33,217 nucleotides of DNA. Origin: DATKEG01 sp035544515. Lineage in GTDB: Bacteria; Acidobacteriota; Vicinamibacteria; Fen-336. Position 1 is the stretch's first letter; the number at the start of each line of letters is the position of its first letter. The stretch lies in NCBI GenBank assembly GCA_035544515.1, contig DATKEG010000191.1, positions 1 through 33,217 on the forward strand, read 5' to 3'. The notes under the pieces were generated by a model. It saw only the letters and a program-made list of their open reading frames with translations, had not been told where the DNA came from and made no database searches. Both the position numbers and the translations under genes were made by a program. Positions 21,549 through 28,220 of the stretch are shown in pieces.

Positions 21549-22535
21549 TCAGGACGCGGAGAGCCGCCGGTACAACGCGAGCTGGCCCGCCGCCAGCCCG
21601 ACGCGCAGGGCGATGCGGCCGAACATGAGGCCCTGGGCCAGCAGCAGCGTGACGATCTGCGTCTTGTAGCCCGTGGTGCCCCAGGCCGTGTCGAGACCGT
21701 GCCACACGGCCAGCAGCGCGAGGGCGGCGAGGCCGACGAGGGCGAGCTGGCCGGCGGTGCGCAGCGGGTGGCGCAGGCAGAAGGTGAGCGAGGAGACGAC
21801 CGCGAGGAGCGCGCTGGACCGTTCCTCCAGCACCGTGACCACCCGGGCGTAGCTGGCCACGAGGTGCACGCCGAGCAGCGCGAAGAGCAGCAGCGCGTGC
21901 CGTCCCAGGAGCCAGGCCATGGCCGTGCGCTCGCTGACGGCCTCGCGCGCCCGGTGCTCCACCCAGCGCGCGAGCGGCGCGTTGACGAGGAAGACCAGGG
22001 CCACGAGCGCGAGCGTGACGAGCGTGATGCGGAAGAAGCGGCCGAAGTAGAACCCGGATCCGTGCCACAGCCCGCGCGTGGTCCAGGCGCCCTGGGTGCC
22101 GCGCAAGGCCGACAGCACGCCGCCGGCCAGGAACACCTGCACGAGCAGGTAGGCGCCGCCGAGGCCCAGGGTCAGGGGATCGATCGGCGGGTCGTCGCCG
22201 TCCGCGGGCGGATCCGCGAACAGCCCGAGCGGAAGGTAGCCCTGGAGCAGCAGCTCGGCGTTCTTGAACGCGAAGCCCACCCCGAACAGGTCGGGACCGA
22301 AGGCGGCGGAATGGCCGCTGCGCGTGTCGTGCCAGTGGCTCCACCAGGGGAAGTCGAAGCCGTAGAGCATGCCGTGCGCCGACCGGGACTTCGCGAGCGA
22401 TCGCTCCATCTCCCCGGCGAGCGGCACGGCGAGCACCGCGGCGGTGAGCAGGTTCACCACGAGGAGGAGCACGGGCAGGCCCCAGCTCCGTCCCACCGCG
22501 CGGAAGCCGTCGGCGAGGGCGCGGAGCGCGATCAC
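21549..22535 (-). CDS. Polytopic inner-membrane protein of unknown function
   Basis: The 328-aa protein has about six to seven hydrophobic helices: 'LPVLLLVVNLLTAAVLAVPL' (about 20-40), a large loop with 'FDFPWWSHWHDTRSGH' (about 60-75), then 'LGGAYLLVQVFLAGGVLSAL', 'ITLVTLALVALVFLVNAPLA', 'HALLLFALLGVHLVASYARVV' and 'LALVGLAALALLAVW'. There is no transporter or enzyme signature that I recognise. The GTG start overlaps the stop of the M1 peptidase gene (GTGA), so the two are translationally coupled and their products probably act together at the membrane. The long loop after the first helix is a candidate contact site. Confidence 0.7.
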   Translation of the reverse strand: MIALRALADGFRAVGRSWGLPVLLLVVNLLTAAVLAVPLAGEMERSLAKSRSAHGMLYGFDFPWWSHWHDTRSGHSAAFGPDLFGVGFAFKNAELLLQGYLPLGLFADPPADGDDPPIDPLTLGLGGAYLLVQVFLAGGVLSALRGTQGAWTTRGLWHGSGFYFGRFFRITLVTLALVALVFLVNAPLARWVEHRAREAVSERTAMAWLLGRHALLLFALLGVHLVASYARVVTVLEERSSALLAVVSSLTFCLRHPLRTAGQLALVGLAALALLAVWHGLDTAWGTTGYKTQIVTLLLAQGLMFGRIALRVGLAAGQLALYRRLSAS

Positions 22536-24628
22536 ATCGCCACCGTGTGCAGCTCGAGCAGGTGCTGGAGCCAGAGCAGGTAGCGCAGCGTCCACTTGCG
22601 CGCGGCGCGCCGGGCCACGCCCTGCTCGTCCACCCAGGAGTTGTTCGAAGGGTTGACGTCGAGCGCGATCTTCCCGGCCGGGTCGACCAGCGCCCGCGTG
22701 ACGCGCGACCCGGGATAGCGCAGGCGCGTCCAGCGGTCCTTTCCGTCCCAGCTCGCGGTGGCCGTACGGCCGTCCGCGAACTCCACGAGCACCTCGACGG
22801 GCAGCCGCACGCCGCCGAGCCGGCGGACCACCACCTCCCCGTCCACGGCCCGGCCGGGGTCGGTTTCCTCCTCCCGCGGCCGCTCGGCGAGGAGGAGCCG
22901 CCCGTCCGCCGCTTCCACGAACCCCTCCGGCCGGCGCTGCGGCTCGTTGCTCGCGGACACGGCGTAGTCGCACAGGTCGCTGGAGAACCACGTCTGGTCG
23001 AAGAACCAGCCGTAGTCGCTCCCCGTGACCTCGTTGACGACGGCGATGAAGTCCGCGGTGGTCGGGTGTCCGTAGAGGTGGCGCCGGGCGTAGGTACGGA
23101 GGACGCGCGTCATGATCTCCTCGCCGAGGAGTCCCTCGAGCGTCTGGAAGGAGAGCGCCGGCTTGCCGTACGAGTTGAGGGTGTAGGAGGTGGGGTTGAG
23201 GTAGTGCCAGGCCGGGCGGGCCATGACGTCCGTCTGTCCCTGCTCGCGCAGGGCGGAGAGGTCGTTCTCTCCGCGTCCGATCCACACCCCGGGCGCCACC
23301 ACCGGCCAGCCCCCGCGGCGCCCGCGCGTCGGCGTGGTCAGGCCGAAGTACCGCTTCGCCCAGCCCACCGGCCCGAGCGCGAGCTGCGCCGCCTTCTCCT
23401 CGTGGTAGCTGTTGAGCCCCTCGTCGAGCCAGGCCTCCTCGAACTCGTTGGTGGCCACGAGGCCGTACCAGAACTGGTGCCCGGCCTCGTGGATGGTCAC
23501 GCTCTCGGGGCTCTGCAGGGCGGGCGGCGCCCAGACGCTCGCGCCACCGGTGAAGAGCGTCGGGTACTCCATGCCGCCCGAGGCCGAGCTCCAGGCCGGA
23601 TCCACCACGGTGACGTGCCCGTACGGGTAGGGCACCGACCAGGTTCCATAGCTGCGCAGGGCGATCTTCGTCGCCTCGAGGTAGCGCTCCGAGAGGTGCT
23701 CGCGCTCGGGCTGCACGAGCAGGCGGATGTCCACGGGCGGGTAGCCGGGCTCCGCGAAGCGCGCCGTCATCTCGCGGAAGCGCCGGGAGGCCGTCCAGGC
23801 GAAATCGTGCACGTCCTCTTCGACGAAGCGCAGCGTCTCGGACCCGTCCGGGTTCTCCGACCGCGAGCGCAGGGTCCCGGTGGCCCCCACCACGAACCCG
23901 CGCGGGAGGGTGAGGCTCACGTCGTAGACGCCGTAGTCGGCGAAGAACTCCGTCCAGGGATGGAACTGGTGCGCATTCCAGCCACCCTTCCCGTAGACGC
24001 CGATCTTCGGGAACCACTGCGCGATGAAGTGGTAGTCGTGCACCCACCCGGCGCGGCCCACGTCCCCGTACGGGATGCGCGCGCTCCAGTCGATGGCGAA
24101 CCGCGCCGTGCCTCCGGAAGGAACGGGGGCGGGCGCCGTCACCTCCATGACCGTGCGATCGTCGGGGTTGCCGTCGTCGGGCGACACGTAACGCATGGTC
24201 GTGGTGAGGTCCGTCTCCGCTCCTTCGCCCCGGGCGAGCCGCACGGAGCGCACCTGCACGTAGCCGAAGCCGCGCTCGCCCGCCCGCGCGCGGGCCGCGC
24301 GGCGGCCCTCGCCGCGCGCCGAGGTCGAGAGGTTGTTCCGGAAGGCGTTCCAGTACAGGTGGAACGGGAACGTCTGCAGCGGGACGTCGGCGACGTTGCG
24401 CCATTCCAGCACCAGCGTGCCCTCGATCGTGTGCGCGCCGGGGTCGAGCCTCGCCTTCATGGTGTAGCTCGCGTTGCGCGGAGATTGGGCCGGCACCTCC
24501 GGCCGCCCGCCGGCCTCCGGCAACGGGGGCAGGATGGACGGGGCCGCCGCCGGCGTGTCCGCGGTGGGGGGGGGGACCGAGGCGAGCAGGCCCGCGGTGA
24601 GCACGGTCAGGGCGGCCGCGGTGCGCAT
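22532..24628 (-). CDS. M1 family metallopeptidase (exported)
   Basis: This 698-aa zinc aminopeptidase-like protein has an N-terminal signal peptide (about residues 1-22) and a Pro/Ala-rich stretch to residue 50. A beta-sandwich N-domain follows ('YTMKARLDPGAHTIEGTLVLEWRN'), then the catalytic domain with 'GGMEYPTLFTGG' (exopeptidase-type GxME loop) and the gluzincin motif 'HEAGH' at 380-384, with the third ligand E403 ('WLDEGLN'). The motif is a perfect HExxH-x18-E. C-terminal strands follow ('LPVEVLVEFADGRT'). It should trim peptides in the periplasm or at the cell surface. It starts 2 bp after the upstream beta-barrel gene and ends overlapping a membrane protein gene, giving a three-gene operon. 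Confidence 0.9.
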   Translation of the reverse strand: MRTAAALTVLTAGLLASVPPPTADTPAAAPSILPPLPEAGGRPEVPAQSPRNASYTMKARLDPGAHTIEGTLVLEWRNVADVPLQTFPFHLYWNAFRNNLSTSARGEGRRAARARAGERGFGYVQVRSVRLARGEGAETDLTTTMRYVSPDDGNPDDRTVMEVTAPAPVPSGGTARFAIDWSARIPYGDVGRAGWVHDYHFIAQWFPKIGVYGKGGWNAHQFHPWTEFFADYGVYDVSLTLPRGFVVGATGTLRSRSENPDGSETLRFVEEDVHDFAWTASRRFREMTARFAEPGYPPVDIRLLVQPEREHLSERYLEATKIALRSYGTWSVPYPYGHVTVVDPAWSSASGGMEYPTLFTGGASVWAPPALQSPESVTIHEAGHQFWYGLVATNEFEEAWLDEGLNSYHEEKAAQLALGPVGWAKRYFGLTTPTRGRRGGWPVVAPGVWIGRGENDLSALREQGQTDVMARPAWHYLNPTSYTLNSYGKPALSFQTLEGLLGEEIMTRVLRTYARRHLYGHPTTADFIAVVNEVTGSDYGWFFDQTWFSSDLCDYAVSASNEPQRRPEGFVEAADGRLLLAERPREEETDPGRAVDGEVVVRRLGGVRLPVEVLVEFADGRTATASWDGKDRWTRLRYPGSRVTRALVDPAGKIALDVNPSNNSWVDEQGVARRAARKWTLRYLLWLQHLLELHTVAM

Positions 24629-24630
24629 GT

Positions 24631-25467
24631 TCAGAAGCTCAGCGCGAGGCCGGCGGTCACCTGGAAGAAGTTGGGGTTGAAGTCCACCGGCTCCAGGCGG
24701 CGCTCGAGCTCTTCGGCCAGGGCCTCCTCGAGCGGCGCCAGGGTGCCTCCCGCTCGTTGCCAATTCAGGCGGTGCACCTGGAACGCGAAGGCGCGGCCCT
24801 CGGCCACGAGCATGACGTGCTCGCCCAGCGCGATCTGCAGGCCCAGACCGCCGTTCGCCCCGTAGCGCCCGTTCTGCTCCTGCTCGGGCAGGGCCTCGGC
24901 GCGCAGTCCCACCGTGGCGAGCACGCTGCCCGCGGGCACGCCGGGCAAGTCCACGGAACGGAGGCGCACCGCCTCTGCGCTCACCACGCGCAGCTCGGGC
25001 AGGTAGCTCAGCCCGCCCGACAGGGCCAGGCGCACGCTGCCCGGCGTGCGCAGCTTGACGTTCAGCGAGAGCGGCCGGATGCGCTCGAAGTCCATGGGCC
25101 CGGAGCCCAGCTCGAGGTCACCACTGGCGTCCGGGAGGGGCGCGGGCATGTCCACCACCACGCGGTAGGTCGCCCCGGTGACCCGCAGGTCGATCTTCGC
25201 CGCGTCGAGGCGCACCTCCAGTCCCACCCAGTCGGCGAGGTAGAGCGTCAGCGCGGCGCCGAGGGAGTGGCCGCCGTCGGCTTCGAGGCGCAATGCCTGC
25301 CCGCTGGGGATCACCGCCCCGCCCGGAAGGACCAGCCCCGAGGGGTCGAACTCCACCGACTGGTCGTAGAGCGACACGACGGGCCCGGCATGGCCCGACA
25401 GCTCGAGGCCTCCGGCCTGAACGAAGGGCGCGGCGGCGACGAGGACCATGGTCAATCCGAGGCGCAT
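24631..25467 (-). CDS. Probable outer-membrane beta-barrel protein
   Basis: A 278-aa exported protein: signal peptide with cleavage after 'APFVQA' (about residue 18), then alternating amphipathic strands ('LGAALTLYLADWVGLEVRLDAAKIDLRV', 'PLSLNVKLRTPGSVRLALSGGLSYL', 'GANGGLGLQIALGEHVMLVAEGRAFAFQ') and a final strand ending in phenylalanine ('FFQVTAGLALSF'), the classic outer-membrane insertion signal. No family name is assigned. It is the first gene of the operon with the M1 peptidase and polytopic membrane protein. TACAAT (25480-25475) ends 7 nt before the ATG, so the mRNA may be leaderless. Chosen ATG is the one giving a signal peptide; the much longer open frame is a shadow. Confidence 0.75.
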   Translation of the reverse strand: MRLGLTMVLVAAAPFVQAGGLELSGHAGPVVSLYDQSVEFDPSGLVLPGGAVIPSGQALRLEADGGHSLGAALTLYLADWVGLEVRLDAAKIDLRVTGATYRVVVDMPAPLPDASGDLELGSGPMDFERIRPLSLNVKLRTPGSVRLALSGGLSYLPELRVVSAEAVRLRSVDLPGVPAGSVLATVGLRAEALPEQEQNGRYGANGGLGLQIALGEHVMLVAEGRAFAFQVHRLNWQRAGGTLAPLEEALAEELERRLEPVDFNPNFFQVTAGLALSF

Positions 25468-25474
25468 GGCGGTG

Positions 25475-25480
25475 ATTGTA
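25475..25480 (-). promoter_or_regulatory. -10 element (TACAAT) of the barrel/M1 peptidase operon
   Basis: TACAAT lies 7 nt upstream of the ATG at 25467, placing the predicted transcription start on or next to the A of the start codon. No Shine-Dalgarno and no clear -35 are present. Confidence 0.4.
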
Positions 25481-25508
25481 CGTGAGCCTCCCTGCCCCAC
25501 GCCGCCGG

Positions 25509-26003
25509 TCAGCGCGCGTCCTCGTCGTCTTCGCCGTCGCCCTCCGTCCAATCCAGGGAGGAGTCCGCGTCGTCCGGCGGCGCCATCTCCTCCTCGATGC
25601 CGTGGTCGGCCAGGCGCTGCCGCAGCGCTTCGAAGCCGCGGCGGTCGGGCGGCGAGCCGTCGCGGTAGGTCTCCAGGACCTCCTCCAGCCGGGCCACGCG
25701 GCGGGCGAGCTGCCCGACCACATCCACGGTCAGGACGGCCCGGCCGCTCTCCACCTCGCGGAAGGCCTCCGCCTCGCCGTAGGCGCCGAGGATGTCGAGC
25801 AGGCGGGCGCTGAGGCTGTCCGCCGTCTCCACGAGGGCGGATTGGAGCAGGCTCTCGTGCACGAGGGTCAGCGCGTCCTCGATCTCCTCGTCGCTCCAGT
25901 CCGCGCGCAGGCGCTCCCACACGTCCGGGGGAACGACGAGACCTTCGGTCCCTTCCTCCGCGGACTCCGCGATCTCGCTGCAAAGGTCGACGATGCGTCC
26001 CAT
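25509..26003 (-). CDS. Hypothetical acidic, helical protein
   Basis: A 164-aa soluble protein with no signal peptide. It is strongly acidic, mostly predicted helix ('WSDEEIEDALTLVHESLLQSALVETADSLSARLLDILGAYG', 'VVGQLARRVARLEEVLETYR', a likely short coiled coil around residues 95-115), ending in a run of Asp/Glu (last 30 residues). No catalytic or binding motif is seen and no family is recognised. GAGGAAA precedes the ATG at 26003 with good spacing, supporting translation. It lies 42 bp before the barrel/M1 operon on the same strand, so it may be co-transcribed. Confidence 0.65.
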   Translation of the reverse strand: MGRIVDLCSEIAESAEEGTEGLVVPPDVWERLRADWSDEEIEDALTLVHESLLQSALVETADSLSARLLDILGAYGEAEAFREVESGRAVLTVDVVGQLARRVARLEEVLETYRDGSPPDRRGFEALRQRLADHGIEEEMAPPDDADSSLDWTEGDGEDDEDAR

Positions 26004-26053
26004 GGCATTTCCTCTTCCAAAACCCCATCATGCGGCCGCGCGGGGGGCCGTGG

Positions 26054-27181
26054 CTACCGCGGTGCGTCCCTCAGTATCTGCCGGGCGACGATCAGCTTCT
26101 GCATCTCGCTGGTGCCCTCCTCCATGCGCAGGGAGCGGACCTCGCGGTAGAGGCGCTCCACGGTGGCTCCCCGCAGCACGCCCTGGCCGCCGTGGATCTG
26201 CAGGGCGCGGTCCACGATCCGCTGCGCGGCCTCCGTGGCGAAGAGCTTGGCCGTGGCGCCCTCGAGAGGGATGCCCTCCGCGCCCCGGTCGCGGGTCCAG
26301 GCCGCGTGACGCACCAGCAGGCGTGCCGCCGCCAGCTCGCCGTGCATCTCGGCGAGCGCCATCTGTATCGCCTGGATCTCGGCCAGGGGCCGGCCGAACT
26401 GCCGCCGGGCCAGCGAGAAGCGCACGGCCTCGTCGAGCGCGCGGGCGGCCAGCCCGCAGGCGGCCGCGCCCGTGCCGGGGCGGAACGTGTCCAGGACGGA
26501 CTGCGCGAGGCCGTAGCCGCGTCCCTCGTCGCCGACGAGCACGGCCGGCGTGGCGGTGAAGCGCACCTCCCCCAGGGGCCGCGGGGCCATGGGCTCGAGG
26601 GCCTTGACCGTCAGCCCCGGCGCCTCCGCATCCACGAGGAACATGGACAGGGAGAGCGGGCCGGTCTCCGCCGTCCGCGCGAGCACGGTGTACAGCCCGG
26701 CGATGCCCGCGTTGCTGAGCAGCGTCTTGACGCCGTCGAGCCTCCACAGCGCTCCGTCGCGCTCGGCCCTCGTGCGCACGCCCGCCACGTCCGACCCGGC
26801 TTCGGGCTCCGTGACGGCGAGGGCACACAGCATCCGCCCCGCGACCACCTCGGGCAGCCAGCGGTTGCGCTGCACCTCGGTGCCGGCGCGCGCGATGACG
26901 CAGGAGCCCAGGCCCTGGGTGGCGAAGGCGTGGTCGGCGAGGGCGGAATGCCAGGCGAGGCCCTCGCGCGCGGTGACCACAGAGCGCAGGTCCATGAACC
27001 CGTGGGGAGGCGGCACCGCGGCGCCCAGGATCCCGGCCTCCGCCAGCGCGAGGGCCAGCTCGCGCGTGCGGCGCGCGGGCTGCATCTCGTCCGCGGCGGG
27101 CGCGCGCAGGTGCTCGTGACCGAACGCGCGGACGCGCTCCGCCAGCGTCTGGTGCCGTTCCTCGAAGTAGGGATCGTTCAC
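26054..27181 (-). CDS. Acyl-CoA dehydrogenase
   Basis: A 375-aa flavoenzyme of the acyl-CoA dehydrogenase family. Seen: N-terminal helical domain, 'CALAVTEPEAGSDVAGVRTRAERDG' (FAD/substrate site, about residues 119-143), the middle beta domain, the helix block 'RRQFGRPLAEIQAIQMALAEM' and 'QIHGGQGVLRGATVERLYREVRSLRMEEGTSEMQ' with the catalytic-base glutamate at E355. All expected blocks are present. It desaturates an acyl-CoA; the neighbouring RidA and thioesterases elsewhere do not define the chain. GTG 27181 overlaps a TGA (GTGA) that ends a short ridA-like tail, meaning that it was once coupled to a RidA gene. Confidence 0.92.
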   Translation of the reverse strand: MNDPYFEERHQTLAERVRAFGHEHLRAPAADEMQPARRTRELALALAEAGILGAAVPPPHGFMDLRSVVTAREGLAWHSALADHAFATQGLGSCVIARAGTEVQRNRWLPEVVAGRMLCALAVTEPEAGSDVAGVRTRAERDGALWRLDGVKTLLSNAGIAGLYTVLARTAETGPLSLSMFLVDAEAPGLTVKALEPMAPRPLGEVRFTATPAVLVGDEGRGYGLAQSVLDTFRPGTGAAACGLAARALDEAVRFSLARRQFGRPLAEIQAIQMALAEMHGELAAARLLVRHAAWTRDRGAEGIPLEGATAKLFATEAAQRIVDRALQIHGGQGVLRGATVERLYREVRSLRMEEGTSEMQKLIVARQILRDAPR

Positions 27182-27216
27182 AGCAAGGCCACCGCTTCTA
27201 TCTCGGTGTCATTGAG
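27178..27216 (-). pseudogene. Residual 3' end of a second ridA-like gene
   Basis: The minus-strand codons for EIEAVALL followed by TGA occur here and again at the real end of the RidA gene (27306 onward). Between the two copies ATA/ATC, GTG/GTA and GCC/GCA differ, all at silent third positions. The copy's TGA overlaps the acyl-CoA dehydrogenase GTG. It appears to be the last few codons of a lost tandem paralogue kept because they form the next gene's ribosome-landing zone. It abuts a strong hairpin at 27217-27245. Confidence 0.45.
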
Positions 27217-27268
27217 CTGGGGGGCGCGACACCCGCGCCCCCCAGACCCCCGCGCACTCGCGCGAGTG
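27217..27268. repeat. Two strong hairpins between the RidA and acyl-CoA dehydrogenase genes
   Basis: CTGGGGGGCGCG (27217-27228) pairs perfectly with CGCGCCCCCCAG (27234-27245) over a 5-nt loop. Ten bases further on, CACTCGC-GCGAGTG (27255-27268) is a second perfect palindrome. A transcript of either strand would fold strongly here. No U-tract follows, so attenuation, mRNA processing, or a small inserted element are all possible. Confidence 0.6.
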
Positions 27269-27305
27269 AATCGCGCTCGTGCTTGGCCCGTACGGCACGG
27301 CCCCG

Positions 27306-27698
27306 TCACAGCAATGCTACCGCTTCGATCTCGACGAGGGCCTCGTCCACCAGCAGTCCTTCTACCTCCACGAGCACCATGGCGGGGTAGTGCCGTCCCA
27401 TGCGCTTCCGCCAGGCCGCGCCCAGCTCCTGGCGGCGCCGGCGGTACTCGGCGGTGTCCGTCACGTAGACCGCCATCCGCGCCACGTCCCCCGGCCGGCC
27501 CCCGGCCTGCCACACGACGTCGAGTACGTTGTCGAGGGCCTGGGCGAACTGGCCGACGAGGTCGTTCGAGACGAGGCGGCCTTCGCGGTTGGCGCCGATC
27601 TGCCCGGCCACGAACAACAGCTCGCCCGCGCCCTTCATGCCGTGGCTGTAGCCGCGCGGCGGCGCGAGCGAGTCGGGATTGACGGGCGTGAGGGGCAT
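27306..27698 (-). CDS. RidA family protein (reactive imine/enamine deaminase or relative)
   Basis: The 130-aa YjgF/YER057c/UK114 protein shows 'LLFVAGQIGANREGRLV' (about residues 28-44), 'GQFAQALDNVLDVVWQAGGRPGDVARMAVYVTD' and 'HYPAMVLVEVEGLLVDEALVEIEAVAL'. The arginine that RidA uses to bind the imine carboxylate ('C-I-x-x-x-R-x-x' region near the C-terminus) is not obvious, so it belongs to one of the Rid sub-families rather than archetypal RidA. Trimeric cytosolic enzymes of this kind hydrolyse 2-aminoacrylate-type imines. ATG 27698 starts the conserved part; an ATG at 27710 is also possible. It is divergent from the selenoprotein gene and sits upstream of acyl-CoA dehydrogenase. Confidence 0.88.
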   Translation of the reverse strand: MPLTPVNPDSLAPPRGYSHGMKGAGELLFVAGQIGANREGRLVSNDLVGQFAQALDNVLDVVWQAGGRPGDVARMAVYVTDTAEYRRRRQELGAAWRKRMGRHYPAMVLVEVEGLLVDEALVEIEAVALL

Positions 27699-27771
27699 GC
27701 GCGATCTCATCACGCGCTCGCGGGGACGGTCAACACGCGCGCGGGACATAATGTCGGCGGAGGTTCTACCC

Positions 27772-28212
27772 ATGCTCCAGCCCGGCGACGTCGCGCCCGA
27801 GTTCGAGGTGAAGGACGACCACGGCCGCACGGTCCGGCTCTCGGACTTCAAGGGGAAGCAGGACGTGTTGCTGTGGTTCTATCCCAAGGCGGACACCCCC
27901 GGTTGAACGCGCGAGGGTTGCGGGTTCCGCGACCTCGACCGGGAATTCGCGGACAAGGGCGTGCAGGTGCTCGGCGTGAGCTTCGACAGCGTGGCCGACA
28001 ACTCCGCCTTCGCGGAGAAGTCCCACTTCAGCTTCCCGCTGCTGTGCGACACGGAGCGCAAGCTCGGCGTGGCCTACGGCGCGGCCGAGGACGCCCGCGC
28101 CCGCACCGCCAAGCGGATCAGCTACCTGATCGGGAAGGACGGCCGCATCCGGAAGGCGTGGGACAAGGTGGACGCCGCGAGCCATCCCGCCCAGGTGCTG
28201 GCCGAGCTGTAG
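27772..28212 (+). CDS. Selenocysteine-containing peroxiredoxin (BCP/PrxQ type), TGA read as Sec
   Basis: Thiol/selenol peroxidase that reduces hydrogen peroxide and organic peroxides. ATG 27772 has GGAGG 8 nt upstream. Residues 1-44 are a standard PrxQ N-terminus ('VLLWFYPKADTPG', 32-44). The next codon is TGA (27904-27906), exactly where the peroxidatic cysteine of the 'TPGCT' motif belongs. After it the frame continues 'TREGCGFRDLDREFADKGVQVLGVSFDSVADNSAFAEK' with the resolving cysteine at C50, and ends normally at residue 146. Read through, the length and all motifs are intact. A SECIS-like hairpin follows the TGA at 27912-27937. Ordinary gene calling would break it into two fragments. Neighbours: RidA upstream (divergent), PLP decarboxylase 8 bp downstream. 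Confidence 0.9.
27912..27937 (+). promoter_or_regulatory. Bacterial SECIS-like hairpin after the in-frame TGA
   Basis: CGAGG (27912-27916) pairs with CCTCG (27933-27937), and GCGG (27920-27923) with CCGC (27927-27930), closing a GTT apical loop. Unpaired T's at 27918-27919 sit on the 5' side of the internal loop. The order GGTTGC-x-GGT resembles the SelB-binding upper stem of E. coli fdhF (bulged U plus loop GU). The loop begins 17 nt after the TGA, within the range known for bacterial SECIS elements. Folding was judged by eye. Confidence 0.75.
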
Positions 28213-28220
28213 CGGGCGGG

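Noticed and set aside
21549..24404. 951-codon minus frame as one large fusion protein
   Set aside because: Only its last third is real (the polytopic membrane protein); the rest is a shadow of the M1 peptidase, which uses another frame with an intact catalytic motif.
27679..28212. Peroxiredoxin as a pseudogene broken by a nonsense mutation
   Set aside because: The stop is exactly at the peroxidatic cysteine, there is no other lesion, the Shine-Dalgarno is intact and a SECIS-like stem follows.
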